Assembly (NCBI GenBank): GCA_946497955.1
Contig: CAMMMH010000009.1
Span: 1-50,275 of the forward strand
DNA length: 50,275 bases
Reading direction: 5' to 3'
Source: an uncultured Mycoplasmatota bacterium
Lineage (GTDB): Bacteria; Bacillota_I; Bacilli_A; RF39; UBA660
The position numbers and the translations under genes are program-made. This document shows positions 16,857 through 24,359 of the stretch, piece by piece (within the stretch, counting starts at the first letter, position 1; each line of letters begins with the position of its first letter). A model generated the notes under the pieces. It was not told the DNA's origin. It saw only the letters and a program-made list of their open reading frames with translations, and made no database searches.

Positions 16857-17627
16857 TTATTTTTTTATTAATGCTTTCCCCATTTCTTCCTCATAGTGCT
16901 TTTCAGCATCTTCACTAATACAATCTATAAAACCGTTTTCCATACATATTTTTATTAAATCTTCACATGATACACTATAACCTTTTGCAAATAATATATC
17001 ACCTTCAGCTCTTGCTTGACCTTTTTCATTAAATGTTGTTCCACTAGAAAAAGTAGCTCTTGGTAAATGTGTCTTTATTTTACCATCGTATTGATAAAAT
17101 TCTTTGAATTTTTAAGCTATTTTGCCATATTTATTTCTTCCATCATAAACTCGAGATAATGGTATATCTCCTTTACTAAAAGCAGTTATGCCTTGCCAAC
17201 CTTCGAATTCAGCCCAACTTTTGTCAAGCTTTTCTTCCACCATCTCGCCTTGCAGATTAAGATATTTAAAATCTTTATTTATCCATGAAACACTCCCATC
17301 TTTTCCAACAATTGCATAACCAAATTCATTAAAATCAAAGGCTACATCATATCTAAAAGGTAACAAACAATTATCTGATTCTCTTACATATGCATATTCT
17401 CCATTTGAAGTTTTAACAACTTTAAAACCATTTACAAAATTACTGTTTTCATCAACTATTTTAGATGATTTTCTAGGCCTATAATACCTAGGTAATTCAA
17501 CATGAATAGTTGTTTCAGTATCTTCTCCTTCATTTATTGTGTAGCCAATATTCCTTTTATCATTTAAATCAATAAAAATGCTACATTTACGTTTTACACT
17601 ATTGATTGTTTCTGGTATTTTCTTCAT
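16857..17627 (-). pseudogene. WG-repeat protein gene interrupted by an in-frame TAA
   Basis: From the ATG at 17627 (RBS AGGAGGG) the frame encodes WG-repeat-like segments (FNEFGYAIVGKDGSVSWI, AEFEGWQGITAFS) and stops at TAA (17112). The same frame then stays open for 84 more codons to 16857, beginning KFKEFYQYDGK and containing 'TFNEKGQARAEGD', which continues the repeat pattern. One nonsense change therefore splits a protein of about 256 residues. It could also be read-through or a sequence error. The gene is the only cargo between the 32-bp repeats. Proteins with WG repeats are often secreted or interact with surfaces, but none of that is shown here. Confidence 0.7.
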
Positions 17628-17691
17628 ACTTTCCCTCCTGACGAGAATATTATAACATGTTTTCAACATTTTTAATATACTTATTATCAAT

Positions 17692-17723
17692 TTCTATTTT
17701 CATAATTACCTCTTAAATGGTGT
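17692..17723. repeat. Right copy of 32-bp direct repeat
   Basis: Identical to 16716-16747; overlaps the 3' end of the tRNA-Arg remnant. Confidence 0.9.
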
Positions 17724-17764
17724 TCACGACAGGAATTGAACCTGCGACCTTTTCCTTCGGAGAA
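17718..17764 (-). other. 3' half of a tRNA-Arg (CCG) gene, probable att site
   Basis: The minus strand reads anticodon loop CTCCGAA (CCG), then the 3' anticodon stem, variable loop, T arm CAGG-TTCAATT-CCTG, the acceptor 3' strand and CCA. The 5' half is absent and replaced by AT-rich DNA leading to the integrase gene. This is the usual attachment scar of a tyrosine-integrase element at a tRNA 3' end; the copy restoring the full tRNA should lie at the other end of the element and is not in this window. Confidence 0.75.
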
Positions 17765-18031
17765 CTATATTTAAAATTTTAAATTTTATTTGTTTTTTTA
17801 AAACTTTGAAATATTTAAGAAAAATCAACTTGTTTTATAAAATCTTTTTTTCAAAAAATCGAAATATTTCAAGTTTTTTTAATCTCCTTTTATGAATATC
17901 GCGACAGATTCGCGACACTATAATTATAAAATCTATCCATAATTAACCCTATGCATAAACACCAATGTTTATTTAGATATTATAACAAATTATACTTTTT
18001 CTAACAATATAATTTGTCAATTTGTTATTAT
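17765..18031. promoter_or_regulatory. Element end between att site and integrase, with repeated arm-like sites
   Basis: AT-rich region with two direct copies of TCGCGACA 3 bp apart (17899-17917) and two related GAAATATTT motifs. This is the position where integrase arm-binding sites are expected. No gene seen. Confidence 0.5.
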
Positions 18032-19789
18032 TCATTTTATGGGACATAATATAAACTCATTACCATATTTTTCTTTCATCTTATCTAACCAGTCCCAGAT
18101 ATTATCAAGGTTAACCACTGTTATATCTATACTTCTAAAAAATGGATATTTTTTTTCAATATATTTTCTTATTAAGTTTAATTTAATTTCTATACTTTCA
18201 TCACTACTTACAAGAAAGTCAATATAAGAATTAAAAATGTCTGTACTAATAAATTTTTTACCTGTATATAATGATAATATCTCATTAAAACTAACTTTTT
18301 TTTCATTATTAAATCGAAAATGCTTGTCAAAAATTGATAATGCAGCCTCTCTTTTATCTTCATTTGAATGTGTGTATATAAATGTCGTAGATAATTGAGA
18401 ATGTCCCATTAATGTTTTTACATCAGACGGAGCTAAATTAGGATTATCATTCATTTGCATTGAACAATAACTATGTCTTAAGCCATGTAATGTAACATCT
18501 TTTAATTGCTTATGTTTATTTTTAAAAGTAGTCCATTTATTCGATGGTGTATCTGGAAACATTATTCCACCACTTCTACTTAAAAATAAATTTTTAGGTG
18601 CGACATAATTTTTATTTTTTCTTTTAAAATTCATTATCTTTCTTTCTCGCAATTTTAAATATTCTTTTATTTTATCAACACAAAATTGAGGAATAGGAAT
18701 TTCTCTAACACCACCTTCGGATTTTGTTTTTTTCTCAACTATCTTTTTATTTTCACTATCCCATACAGCAGATATTTCTATCTTTATAAAATTTTTATCA
18801 AGATGTATGTTATCAAGATGAAGCCCAACAAGTTCTCCTCTTCTCATACCTGTACAAATAAAGAGATTAAATAGTAATTCAGTAGTAATATCTTCTTTTT
18901 CTAATAATAGCATAACTTCTATTAACTCATGAATATTATAGGATTCTTTTTCTTTTGTAGATACACTAGGTGCATTAACTGTTAATACTGGGTTTGATTC
19001 AATATAATTCCAAGCTACAGCCTTATTTAATATTTTTCTAAGTAGTCTATAAACACTATTTACAGTAGTTGACGATAATGTTACTATATTACCATTTTTA
19101 TCTGGTCTTTCTCTTTTGCGTTTTTTTAATTTATTTATAATTCGTTGAACGATTAAACCATCAATTTTATATAATGGCATATTAGCTATTTCTGGCAGAA
19201 TATAATTTTTTAATTCACTTTTTCCTGTTTGAACTGTTGTAGGACTTAATTCAATTTCTGCATATTCTTTATAATAAATTCTTACAAAGTCTATAAATTT
19301 AATATTGCTTTTATTCCCCTTTCCATTTTTTAATTTAAATTCAGCTAATTTTTTATCTCTTTCCTTCTTTGCTTGAGCTAACGTTCCTTCAAATACTGTT
19401 GAATAATAATCTCCTTTTTGACCATTTGAGCCTCCTTTTCTTATAAATATTCTATATTTTTTGCCTTTCTCTATTTCATATATATACTTATCTACTTTAT
19501 TTGTTGCTTTAGGTGATTTTTTTATACACTCTTTTTTGCTTTTAATTTTTTGAGTATTTTTCGTATTTTTTTTAATTTCAAAAAAGTCTTCATCATTTTT
19601 TTGCTTATTAAGCAATAATCCATTCTCTTTTAATTTAGCATCTCTTATTTTAATTGCCTCATCTAACGTACCATTTATATATTGATCAAAGCTTATTTTT
19701 ATATTTTCTTTCTTACTAACCTTTAAAAATTTAATTCTATACCTATTTTCTGATACAAAATAAATGTATTTTTCAACTTTTTCCTGCAT
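18032..19789 (-). CDS. int: Tyrosine recombinase/integrase
   Basis: The catalytic domain is complete: Arg316 (TGMRRGEL), His435 and Arg438 (LHGLRH), His463 (MGHSQLSTT) and the nucleophile Tyr472 (FIYTH). Residues 165-265 form the SAM-like core-binding domain. Two similar arm-binding units lie at the N-terminus (about 5-60 and 99-155; KYIYEIEKGKKYRIFIRKGG type, AP2-like), and the chain continues about 90 residues past the usual end. At 585 residues it is much longer than the common 380-410. It stands next to the tRNA-Arg att scar with its 3' end toward it and is followed upstream by an excisionase-like gene. Confidence 0.93.
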   Translation of the reverse strand: MQEKVEKYIYFVSENRYRIKFLKVSKKENIKISFDQYINGTLDEAIKIRDAKLKENGLLLNKQKNDEDFFEIKKNTKNTQKIKSKKECIKKSPKATNKVDKYIYEIEKGKKYRIFIRKGGSNGQKGDYYSTVFEGTLAQAKKERDKKLAEFKLKNGKGNKSNIKFIDFVRIYYKEYAEIELSPTTVQTGKSELKNYILPEIANMPLYKIDGLIVQRIINKLKKRKRERPDKNGNIVTLSSTTVNSVYRLLRKILNKAVAWNYIESNPVLTVNAPSVSTKEKESYNIHELIEVMLLLEKEDITTELLFNLFICTGMRRGELVGLHLDNIHLDKNFIKIEISAVWDSENKKIVEKKTKSEGGVREIPIPQFCVDKIKEYLKLRERKIMNFKRKNKNYVAPKNLFLSRSGGIMFPDTPSNKWTTFKNKHKQLKDVTLHGLRHSYCSMQMNDNPNLAPSDVKTLMGHSQLSTTFIYTHSNEDKREAALSIFDKHFRFNNEKKVSFNEILSLYTGKKFISTDIFNSYIDFLVSSDESIEIKLNLIRKYIEKKYPFFRSIDITVVNLDNIWDWLDKMKEKYGNEFILCPIK

Positions 19790-19807
19790 TTTTAGTGTTT
19801 CCTTTCA

Positions 19808-20140
19808 TTAAATTTTATATTTTTGATTTTCTTTTTTTGTACACATGTTTTTTTCTAACCATTTTTCTACTTCAGATTTACTAAACATTCTTTTTTTCCC
19901 AATTGAACAATAAGGCAAGTCATCATTTTGAATGGCTTTATTGATGTTATATCTAGTAAAAAAAGGATATTTTTCTATTAATTCATTTATTGTATAAAGA
20001 GTTTTAACTCTATAATGACTTTGCAAGTTGCATTCTTCTTTATCTGATTTAACAGTTTTACTGCCATTAATAGCTGTGGCAAATTCTTCTAAAGTCATTC
20101 TTTTTAAAATATCATATAATTCTTCTTTATTACTTATCAC
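19808..20140 (-). CDS. Excisionase-like helix-turn-helix protein
   Basis: 110 residues. The C-terminal half has the winged-HTH pattern of Xis/HTH_17 proteins: 'LYTINELIEKYPFFTRYNINKAIQNDDLPYCSIGKKRMFSKSEVEKWLEK', with the final 'S-x-x-E-V-E-x-W-L' helix. The N-terminal 40 residues are helical and less typical. GTG start with GGGTGAT upstream. It is 18 nt from the integrase gene, as xis-int pairs usually are; it would direct excision and may control int. Confidence 0.75.
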   Translation of the reverse strand: MISNKEELYDILKRMTLEEFATAINGSKTVKSDKEECNLQSHYRVKTLYTINELIEKYPFFTRYNINKAIQNDDLPYCSIGKKRMFSKSEVEKWLEKNMCTKKENQKYKI

Positions 20141-20147
20141 TTAATAA

Positions 20148-20735
20148 TCACCCTTTCTCTTTATATTCATAAACCCTTTCCATTAAATTTAATGGTCTAA
20201 TATTATTCTTTTCTATATCTTTTTTAGTTTTTGAAAAATCAGAAAGCCAATATATAGCATCAATTTCTGTACTAAAAAATTCTGATTCCACTTTATTCCT
20301 AATTTCGCGAACTGCTATATATTTTCTGTTATAAAAACAATAATAATTTGTAAAAAACGCAGTATTTTTATTATTGTTTTTGTTATAATAATTGCAAAAA
20401 TCTTTATAAGATACTTTAAAAATCACAGGAAAGTATCCATGAGCAAATATTTTAATTACATCAGTATCAATAGTATTAAAATCATAAAATTGTCTATATT
20501 TATCCATTAAATCAATGGCATATAAATCTCCACATTTAGTTTTTACAATATAGCTTTTACTATTGCTTGTACGAAGTAAATACCATGTTTCTCCATATTC
20601 TTTATCTATTACTTCATATATTTTTTTAATTTTTTTAGTAATGTGTAAATCGTTTATTTCTTTTTCCCATATAATAGGTGTTTTACTCATCCCAATATAA
20701 TAATTCCACAATAGCTCATATTCTCTTTTTTCCAT
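20148..20735 (-). CDS. Hypothetical element protein (about 195 aa)
   Basis: The ATG at 20735 follows GGAGTGAG; the track starts eleven codons earlier. Not recognised. Aromatic-rich, soluble, with alternating beta and helix (KIFAHGYFPVIFKVSYKDFCNYYNK) and 'EIDAIYWLSDF' near the end. It ends 8 nt before the excisionase-like start, so it belongs to the same operon. Confidence 0.55.
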   Translation of the reverse strand: MEKREYELLWNYYIGMSKTPIIWEKEINDLHITKKIKKIYEVIDKEYGETWYLLRTSNSKSYIVKTKCGDLYAIDLMDKYRQFYDFNTIDTDVIKIFAHGYFPVIFKVSYKDFCNYYNKNNNKNTAFFTNYYCFYNRKYIAVREIRNKVESEFFSTEIDAIYWLSDFSKTKKDIEKNNIRPLNLMERVYEYKEKG

Positions 20736-20857
20736 ATTTCTCACTCCTTCGTAAATAAGGTAGTGCAATCCAACTAAAAAAGGAATTGCATTACAAAATC
20801 ATAATACAAATTCCTAATATTTTTTTCTAATCTACAAATTTATTTTTATATTATCTT

Positions 20858-21076
20858 TTATATGTTTGACTTTTTATTTCTGATTCTTTTACATTTCAAT
20901 TTAAATTCTTTTTTAGTATTAACTTCATATAAACTACTATTTAAAATAACATCAGATACTTTCTCTATTGCATTCTTTTTACTTATAGCATTAACATACA
21001 TAATATCTTTTTTATCTTTAGTAATAATAGTTACTATATAATCCTTTTCAACATATTTCTTTAATTTATTTATCAT
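20858..21076 (-). CDS. Small basic protein, DpnD/PcfM-like
   Basis: About 72 residues from the second ATG (AAGGAGG 6 nt upstream). The pattern 'DYIVTIITKDKKDIMYVNAISKKNAIEKVSDVI' with a following basic tail resembles the beta-beta-alpha DpnD/PcfM-like small proteins of integrative elements, and also resembles its neighbour at 21418-21618. It overlaps the mazF-like gene by a few bases, so translation is coupled. Function unknown. Confidence 0.55.
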   Translation of the reverse strand: MINKLKKYVEKDYIVTIITKDKKDIMYVNAISKKNAIEKVSDVILNSSLYEVNTKKEFKLKCKRIRNKKSNI

Positions 21077-21434
21077 TTTCATCCTCCTTATTTAAAGCAA
21101 AGGCTATCTTCAGAGCCTTATTAATTTCTTTCATCTTATAATCATCAATCAAACCAACAAAACCTTTTAATCTTTTTTTATCAACAACTCTGACTTGTTC
21201 CAATAAAATTATAGAATTAGGTTTTAATTTGCTTTGTGGATAAACTCTCACATGAGTAGGTTGAAATCTGTCTTTATACCCTTTAGTGGAAATAGGCGCA
21301 ACTACAGTAGTTGGACTATATTTATTACCAATATCATTTTGTAAAATAACAACAGGTCTGCATCCTTTTTCTTCACTTCCTAAAGCAGGGCTTAAAGATG
21401 CATAAAAAATAGCTCCTCTAATTACTTTTTTCAT
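21066..21434 (-). CDS. PemK/MazF-family endoribonuclease toxin
   Basis: 122 residues. 'RGAIFYASLSPALGSEEKGCRPVVILQND' is the N-terminal MazF signature (R-G-x-I-x-x-x-x-L-x-P-x-x-G-S-E-x-x-x-x-R-P-V), followed by 'PTTVVAPIST', 'HVRVY' and 'SIILLEQVRVVDKKRL'. The residues used for catalysis (early Arg and the Ser/Thr of the PIST loop) are present, so it looks active. The overlapping gene upstream (21418-21618) does not resemble MazE, so any antitoxin is unidentified; it may instead act as an element maintenance or regulatory factor. Confidence 0.87.
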   Translation of the reverse strand: MKKVIRGAIFYASLSPALGSEEKGCRPVVILQNDIGNKYSPTTVVAPISTKGYKDRFQPTHVRVYPQSKLKPNSIILLEQVRVVDKKRLKGFVGLIDDYKMKEINKALKIAFALNKEDENDK

Positions 21435-21618
21435 TTTCAGTATTTCTATCTTCTCTCAATTCTTTTATCTTAATCTTAAGGCTTTTTCTAACGTACGGTA
21501 AATCTAAAATGTTGTTTTCTTGCATTATGGTATTAACTTGATTTTCTATATCTTTCTTATTTTCTCCATCTAAAACAAATGAATATTTTTTTATTAGTTT
21601 TATCTTATATTTTTTCAT
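21418..21618 (-). CDS. Small protein upstream of the MazF-like toxin, possible antitoxin
   Basis: 66 residues, 'KKYKIKLIKKYSFVLDGENKKDIENQVNTIM' then a charged helical tail. The fold pattern is DpnD/PcfM-like. It overlaps the mazF-like gene by 17 nt, the common arrangement of antitoxin-toxin pairs, but it lacks an obvious AbrB or RHH DNA-binding motif. RBS AAAGGGA. Confidence 0.5.
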   Translation of the reverse strand: MKKYKIKLIKKYSFVLDGENKKDIENQVNTIMQENNILDLPYVRKSLKIKIKELREDRNTENEKSN

Positions 21619-21749
21619 AACAATCCCTTTCTTTATGTATAAATATCAGTTGTTTAATTAAAGTTTGCTAAAATATAAATATTTATATTTCAATAACCCC
21701 AACTGATATTTCAATTTATTTATTATTAATTGTGTTAAAATTATTCTCA

Positions 21750-21997
21750 CTCCCTTAACACAGGGAATCATTAAATGACTGATAGCTAATCAGTTCCATA
21801 GGAATTGCACCTCTCTGTGGATCTCACAGAGTCGCCCCGATTGATTTAGTCTGTCGCTAGACGAAAGTATCATTATCCCTATTACTTGTCATCGCATTAT
21901 TAGTAGCTAACTAATATTTATGGTCAAGTATTTATCGCAAGCGTACTTACCAACGTGCTTAATCATCTCTAATTAGTAATAGGAACGTATTTAATGA
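21750..21997 (-). ncRNA. Large structured non-coding RNA candidate (about 250 nt)
   Basis: A TATAAT box (22002-22007, minus) lies a few bases before the first strand of a long-range closing helix: AGTCATTAAAT (21989-21999) with ATTTAATGATT (21766-21776). Inside are helix CCTATTACT (21975-21983) with AGTAATAGG (21878-21886), and hairpins TATTAGT-TAGCT-ACTAATA, ACTGAT-TAGCT-ATCAGT, CTCTGTG-AGATC-CACAGAG and TTCC-TAT-GGAA. Two loops carry the same self-complementary TAGCT, so they could kiss. There is no ORF, and the base composition is less AT-biased than the flanks. I cannot match it to a known RNA class from memory. Confidence 0.6.
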
Positions 21998-22038
21998 CTG
22001 TATTATAATTTTTCAAAGAACATAGTTCTTAATAACAG

Positions 22039-22076
22039 AACAAGTGAGAAAGAATAAATTATCCTTCTCACTTGTT
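22039..22076 (-). terminator. Terminator of the sigma-like gene
   Basis: AACAAGTGAGAA / TTCTCACTTGTT (12 bp) between the sigma-like gene and the structured RNA. Confidence 0.7.
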
Positions 22077-22103
22077 TGGCACTTTAAATGCGAAAAGTTA
22101 AGT

Positions 22104-22577
22104 CTAATTTTTAAATTTTTTAGAAATTTTTTCTAATGCTATATCAATACTATATTTAACAGCAACTTTAGTACAATTCTCTTCTTTAGCAATTTCTTCT
22201 AAAGTCATATCATCAAAGTAATACTTTCTTAATCTTCTTTTTTGAACATCAGGTAAAGAATTAATCACTTGCTTAATGTCATCAAAAATTATTTTTTTCT
22301 CTACATTTTCTTCTATCGAAGTTGGTAAAATTAGCATTCTTTTATATAACGTTTCTTCATATATTTCAGAATGCTCTATATGAGACCTATATTTATGTAT
22401 TTGTGATATATCCTCTAATTCAAAACTATCAAATGCTTCATATACCTTTTCTGATATTTCTATCTTATGTATAATTTTTTTATTATCTTCAAATTCTACT
22501 GTATAAGTATTTTTGTCCTCATCATAGCCTAAAGTATAAGGATTATCCTTACTTTTATTTCTTTTTGGCATTGCCAT
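22104..22577 (-). CDS. Sigma-70 region 4-like regulator of the integrative element
   Basis: 157 residues from the ATG at 22577 (GGAGG 8 nt before it; the track's TTG start is unlikely). The C-terminal part 'IKQVINSLPDVQKRRLRKYYFDDMTLEEIAKEENCTKVAVKYSIDIALEKISK' is a sigma region 4 helix-turn-helix. The N-terminal half is basic then beta-rich and has no region 2, so it is not a full sigma factor. Tn916-type elements carry a similar regulator (Orf7) that switches on excision and transfer genes. Here too it lies upstream of xis and int. Its expression seems controlled by the unusual leader at 22578-22976. Confidence 0.8.
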   Translation of the reverse strand: MAMPKRNKSKDNPYTLGYDEDKNTYTVEFEDNKKIIHKIEISEKVYEAFDSFELEDISQIHKYRSHIEHSEIYEETLYKRMLILPTSIEENVEKKIIFDDIKQVINSLPDVQKRRLRKYYFDDMTLEEIAKEENCTKVAVKYSIDIALEKISKKFKN

Positions 22578-22976
22578 CTTTCTTTCCTCCAATCGAATAT
22601 TTTTAAATTGATTGGAAGAAAGGAGGACTTCTACAATTTACAGACAAAAAAAGACTGGACTTTATAGCCGTTTTAGAGCCACAAAATCCAGTCTTTTCTA
22701 TATCTCTTATATAAATTGATTTTAAGTAGTACTTCTCGTCATACATAGGCACAAACTCCTACTGCAATGCCCATATTTAATGATTTAGAAGTACTACTTA
22801 AAAAATCTTAACCATTAGAAAAAACTAGCAATAAAAACATCATTGCTAGTTATCACATCTATCAACCTACTCCTCATAAAATTACTCTCTTTACCATCTT
22901 ATTGCATAGCTTAATGCACTGCCATTTTTTTCCTTCTATATTAACACATAATGATTGTTAAAGTTTTAAATGTCAA
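22578..22976 (-). promoter_or_regulatory. Attenuator-type leader of the sigma-like gene
   Basis: The minus strand shows, in order: TTGACA-17-CATTAT promoter; RBS AGAAGGA and a 4-residue ORF (MAVH, 22911-22925); a mini-ORF MVKRVIL; terminator hairpin ACTAGCAAT/ATTGCTAGT with T6; a 13-bp stem AAGTAGTACTTCT/AGAAGTACTACTT enclosing a possible 11-residue ORF (MGIAVGVCAYV); a second terminator AAAAGACTGGA/TCCAGTCTTTT with T7; and a 13-bp hairpin CTTTCTTCCAATC/GATTGGAGGAAAG that buries the SD of the sigma-like gene. The layout recalls ribosome-stalling leaders of antibiotic resistance genes. The regulation itself is inferred. Confidence 0.6.
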
Positions 22977-22991
22977 ATAAAATTATATTTA

Positions 22992-24218
22992 TTATTTTTT
23001 ATAAGTCTTTACTTTTTTTATGGTGTGATGTTCTATATACTTGTCACTATTAAGATAGGATATTAACTCGGTCGGAATATTTTCTATTCCATAATAATTA
23101 ATTAAATTAGTTATCGCTTCAGTCTTATTAGAAGTGTCCTTGAGACTGTTTTTAAAATATTCTATCTCTTTTTCATATTTTAAAGAAAATCTGAAATAGT
23201 CTTGAAATAATACTGGTAATAAAGTAATTGCATCTTTATAACCATTTTGCTCTAGTATTACTCTTTCAGCTTCTAAAACATCAATAATATCGCCTATTTT
23301 ATCAACGTGATCAAACCACATTTTCTTATGTTTGAAAAAGTCATCATGAATTCGTTTTTTATAATCTTGCCATCTTTCATCATCATAAGCTCTACTAAAA
23401 CTTTTTGGAAAATCATCATAAATACTAGGATTATAATTAATAGATGTAACATAGTCTTTATAGAAACGTTTAGGACTCTTTTCGTAAATAATGTCATTTA
23501 AATATAATGATGAAGCCCTATTTATAATAGAATAACCATCTTTATTTAAAGCAATATTACTAAATTTTATTTCTTCATACTTATCTTTTAAAATATCATA
23601 TACTCTAAAGAATCTTTCACTCAAAACCTTTGCACGAGCATCATTATAATATGTCTTAATATCCCAAAAATAATATCTAAAGTCTTGTACTTTATAATCT
23701 AACCAAGACATTTCTGCTTCTTTAAAGTCTTTATCTGTTAAAGGCTCTACATTAAAGAAACCATTTTTAGGTATATTATTAGTTAAATATTGTTTGAATT
23801 TTTCATATTTATTTTCATCACGTTTATTATAATGGTAACAATATCTTTCATTAATAGCCTTGTATATAAGATTATCATTATTGGAAAAGTCAATATATTG
23901 TATTTTTCTAAAAAAATCTATAAAATCTTTAGTCAATAAAGCATCTCTTCTCTCATCTACATCAGGACTATCTATTCCATCAATTACACACCCTAAATCA
24001 TATCCACTAGCAATGTTATCTTTAGGATTTAAAAATAGTAAAAGATCATCACGACACAAAGGTATATTATATTTTTTAAAGATAGCAGGTAATTCTGATA
24101 ACATTACTGCTTTTGCATTATCATTATCAAAACAATATTCCCTATCAAATAAATAATTAATTGGTGTAAATTGTGGACAACACATATTTTTATAATAAGT
24201 AATTTCTTCTAAATACAT
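22992..24218 (-). CDS. Hypothetical protein (408 aa)
   Basis: Not recognised. A soluble, aromatic-rich protein, mostly helical, with no signal peptide or membrane segment. The first 90 residues include 'LFDREYCFDNDNAKAVMLSELPAIFKKYNI', and the centre has repeated Tyr/Asp/Lys-rich helices. RBS AGAGGAAT. Its stop is just upstream of the promoter of the leader, so it is the first gene beyond the recognisable element arm; whether it is element cargo or chromosomal is unclear. Confidence 0.6.
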   Translation of the reverse strand: MYLEEITYYKNMCCPQFTPINYLFDREYCFDNDNAKAVMLSELPAIFKKYNIPLCRDDLLLFLNPKDNIASGYDLGCVIDGIDSPDVDERRDALLTKDFIDFFRKIQYIDFSNNDNLIYKAINERYCYHYNKRDENKYEKFKQYLTNNIPKNGFFNVEPLTDKDFKEAEMSWLDYKVQDFRYYFWDIKTYYNDARAKVLSERFFRVYDILKDKYEEIKFSNIALNKDGYSIINRASSLYLNDIIYEKSPKRFYKDYVTSINYNPSIYDDFPKSFSRAYDDERWQDYKKRIHDDFFKHKKMWFDHVDKIGDIIDVLEAERVILEQNGYKDAITLLPVLFQDYFRFSLKYEKEIEYFKNSLKDTSNKTEAITNLINYYGIENIPTELISYLNSDKYIEHHTIKKVKTYKK

Positions 24219-24359
24219 AATAATTCCTCTTTTCTAAATTAGAAACAGTATAACATTAAATAATGTTCTAATCAAATAAAAATTATATATTTTAATAAAA
24301 AAATAAATGTATTATAATATAACTATAAAAACATTAATAAATAGAAGGAGATTGTTGTA

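Noticed and set aside
22669-22682. GTTTTAGAGC in the sigma leader, like the start of a type II CRISPR repeat
   Set aside because: Single occurrence, no array, no cas genes; it is the loop of a terminator hairpin.
22600-22990. oriT or replication origin because of several inverted repeats
   Set aside because: Order of promoter, mini-ORFs, terminators and SD-hiding hairpin fits a leader; no relaxase or replication initiator gene nearby.
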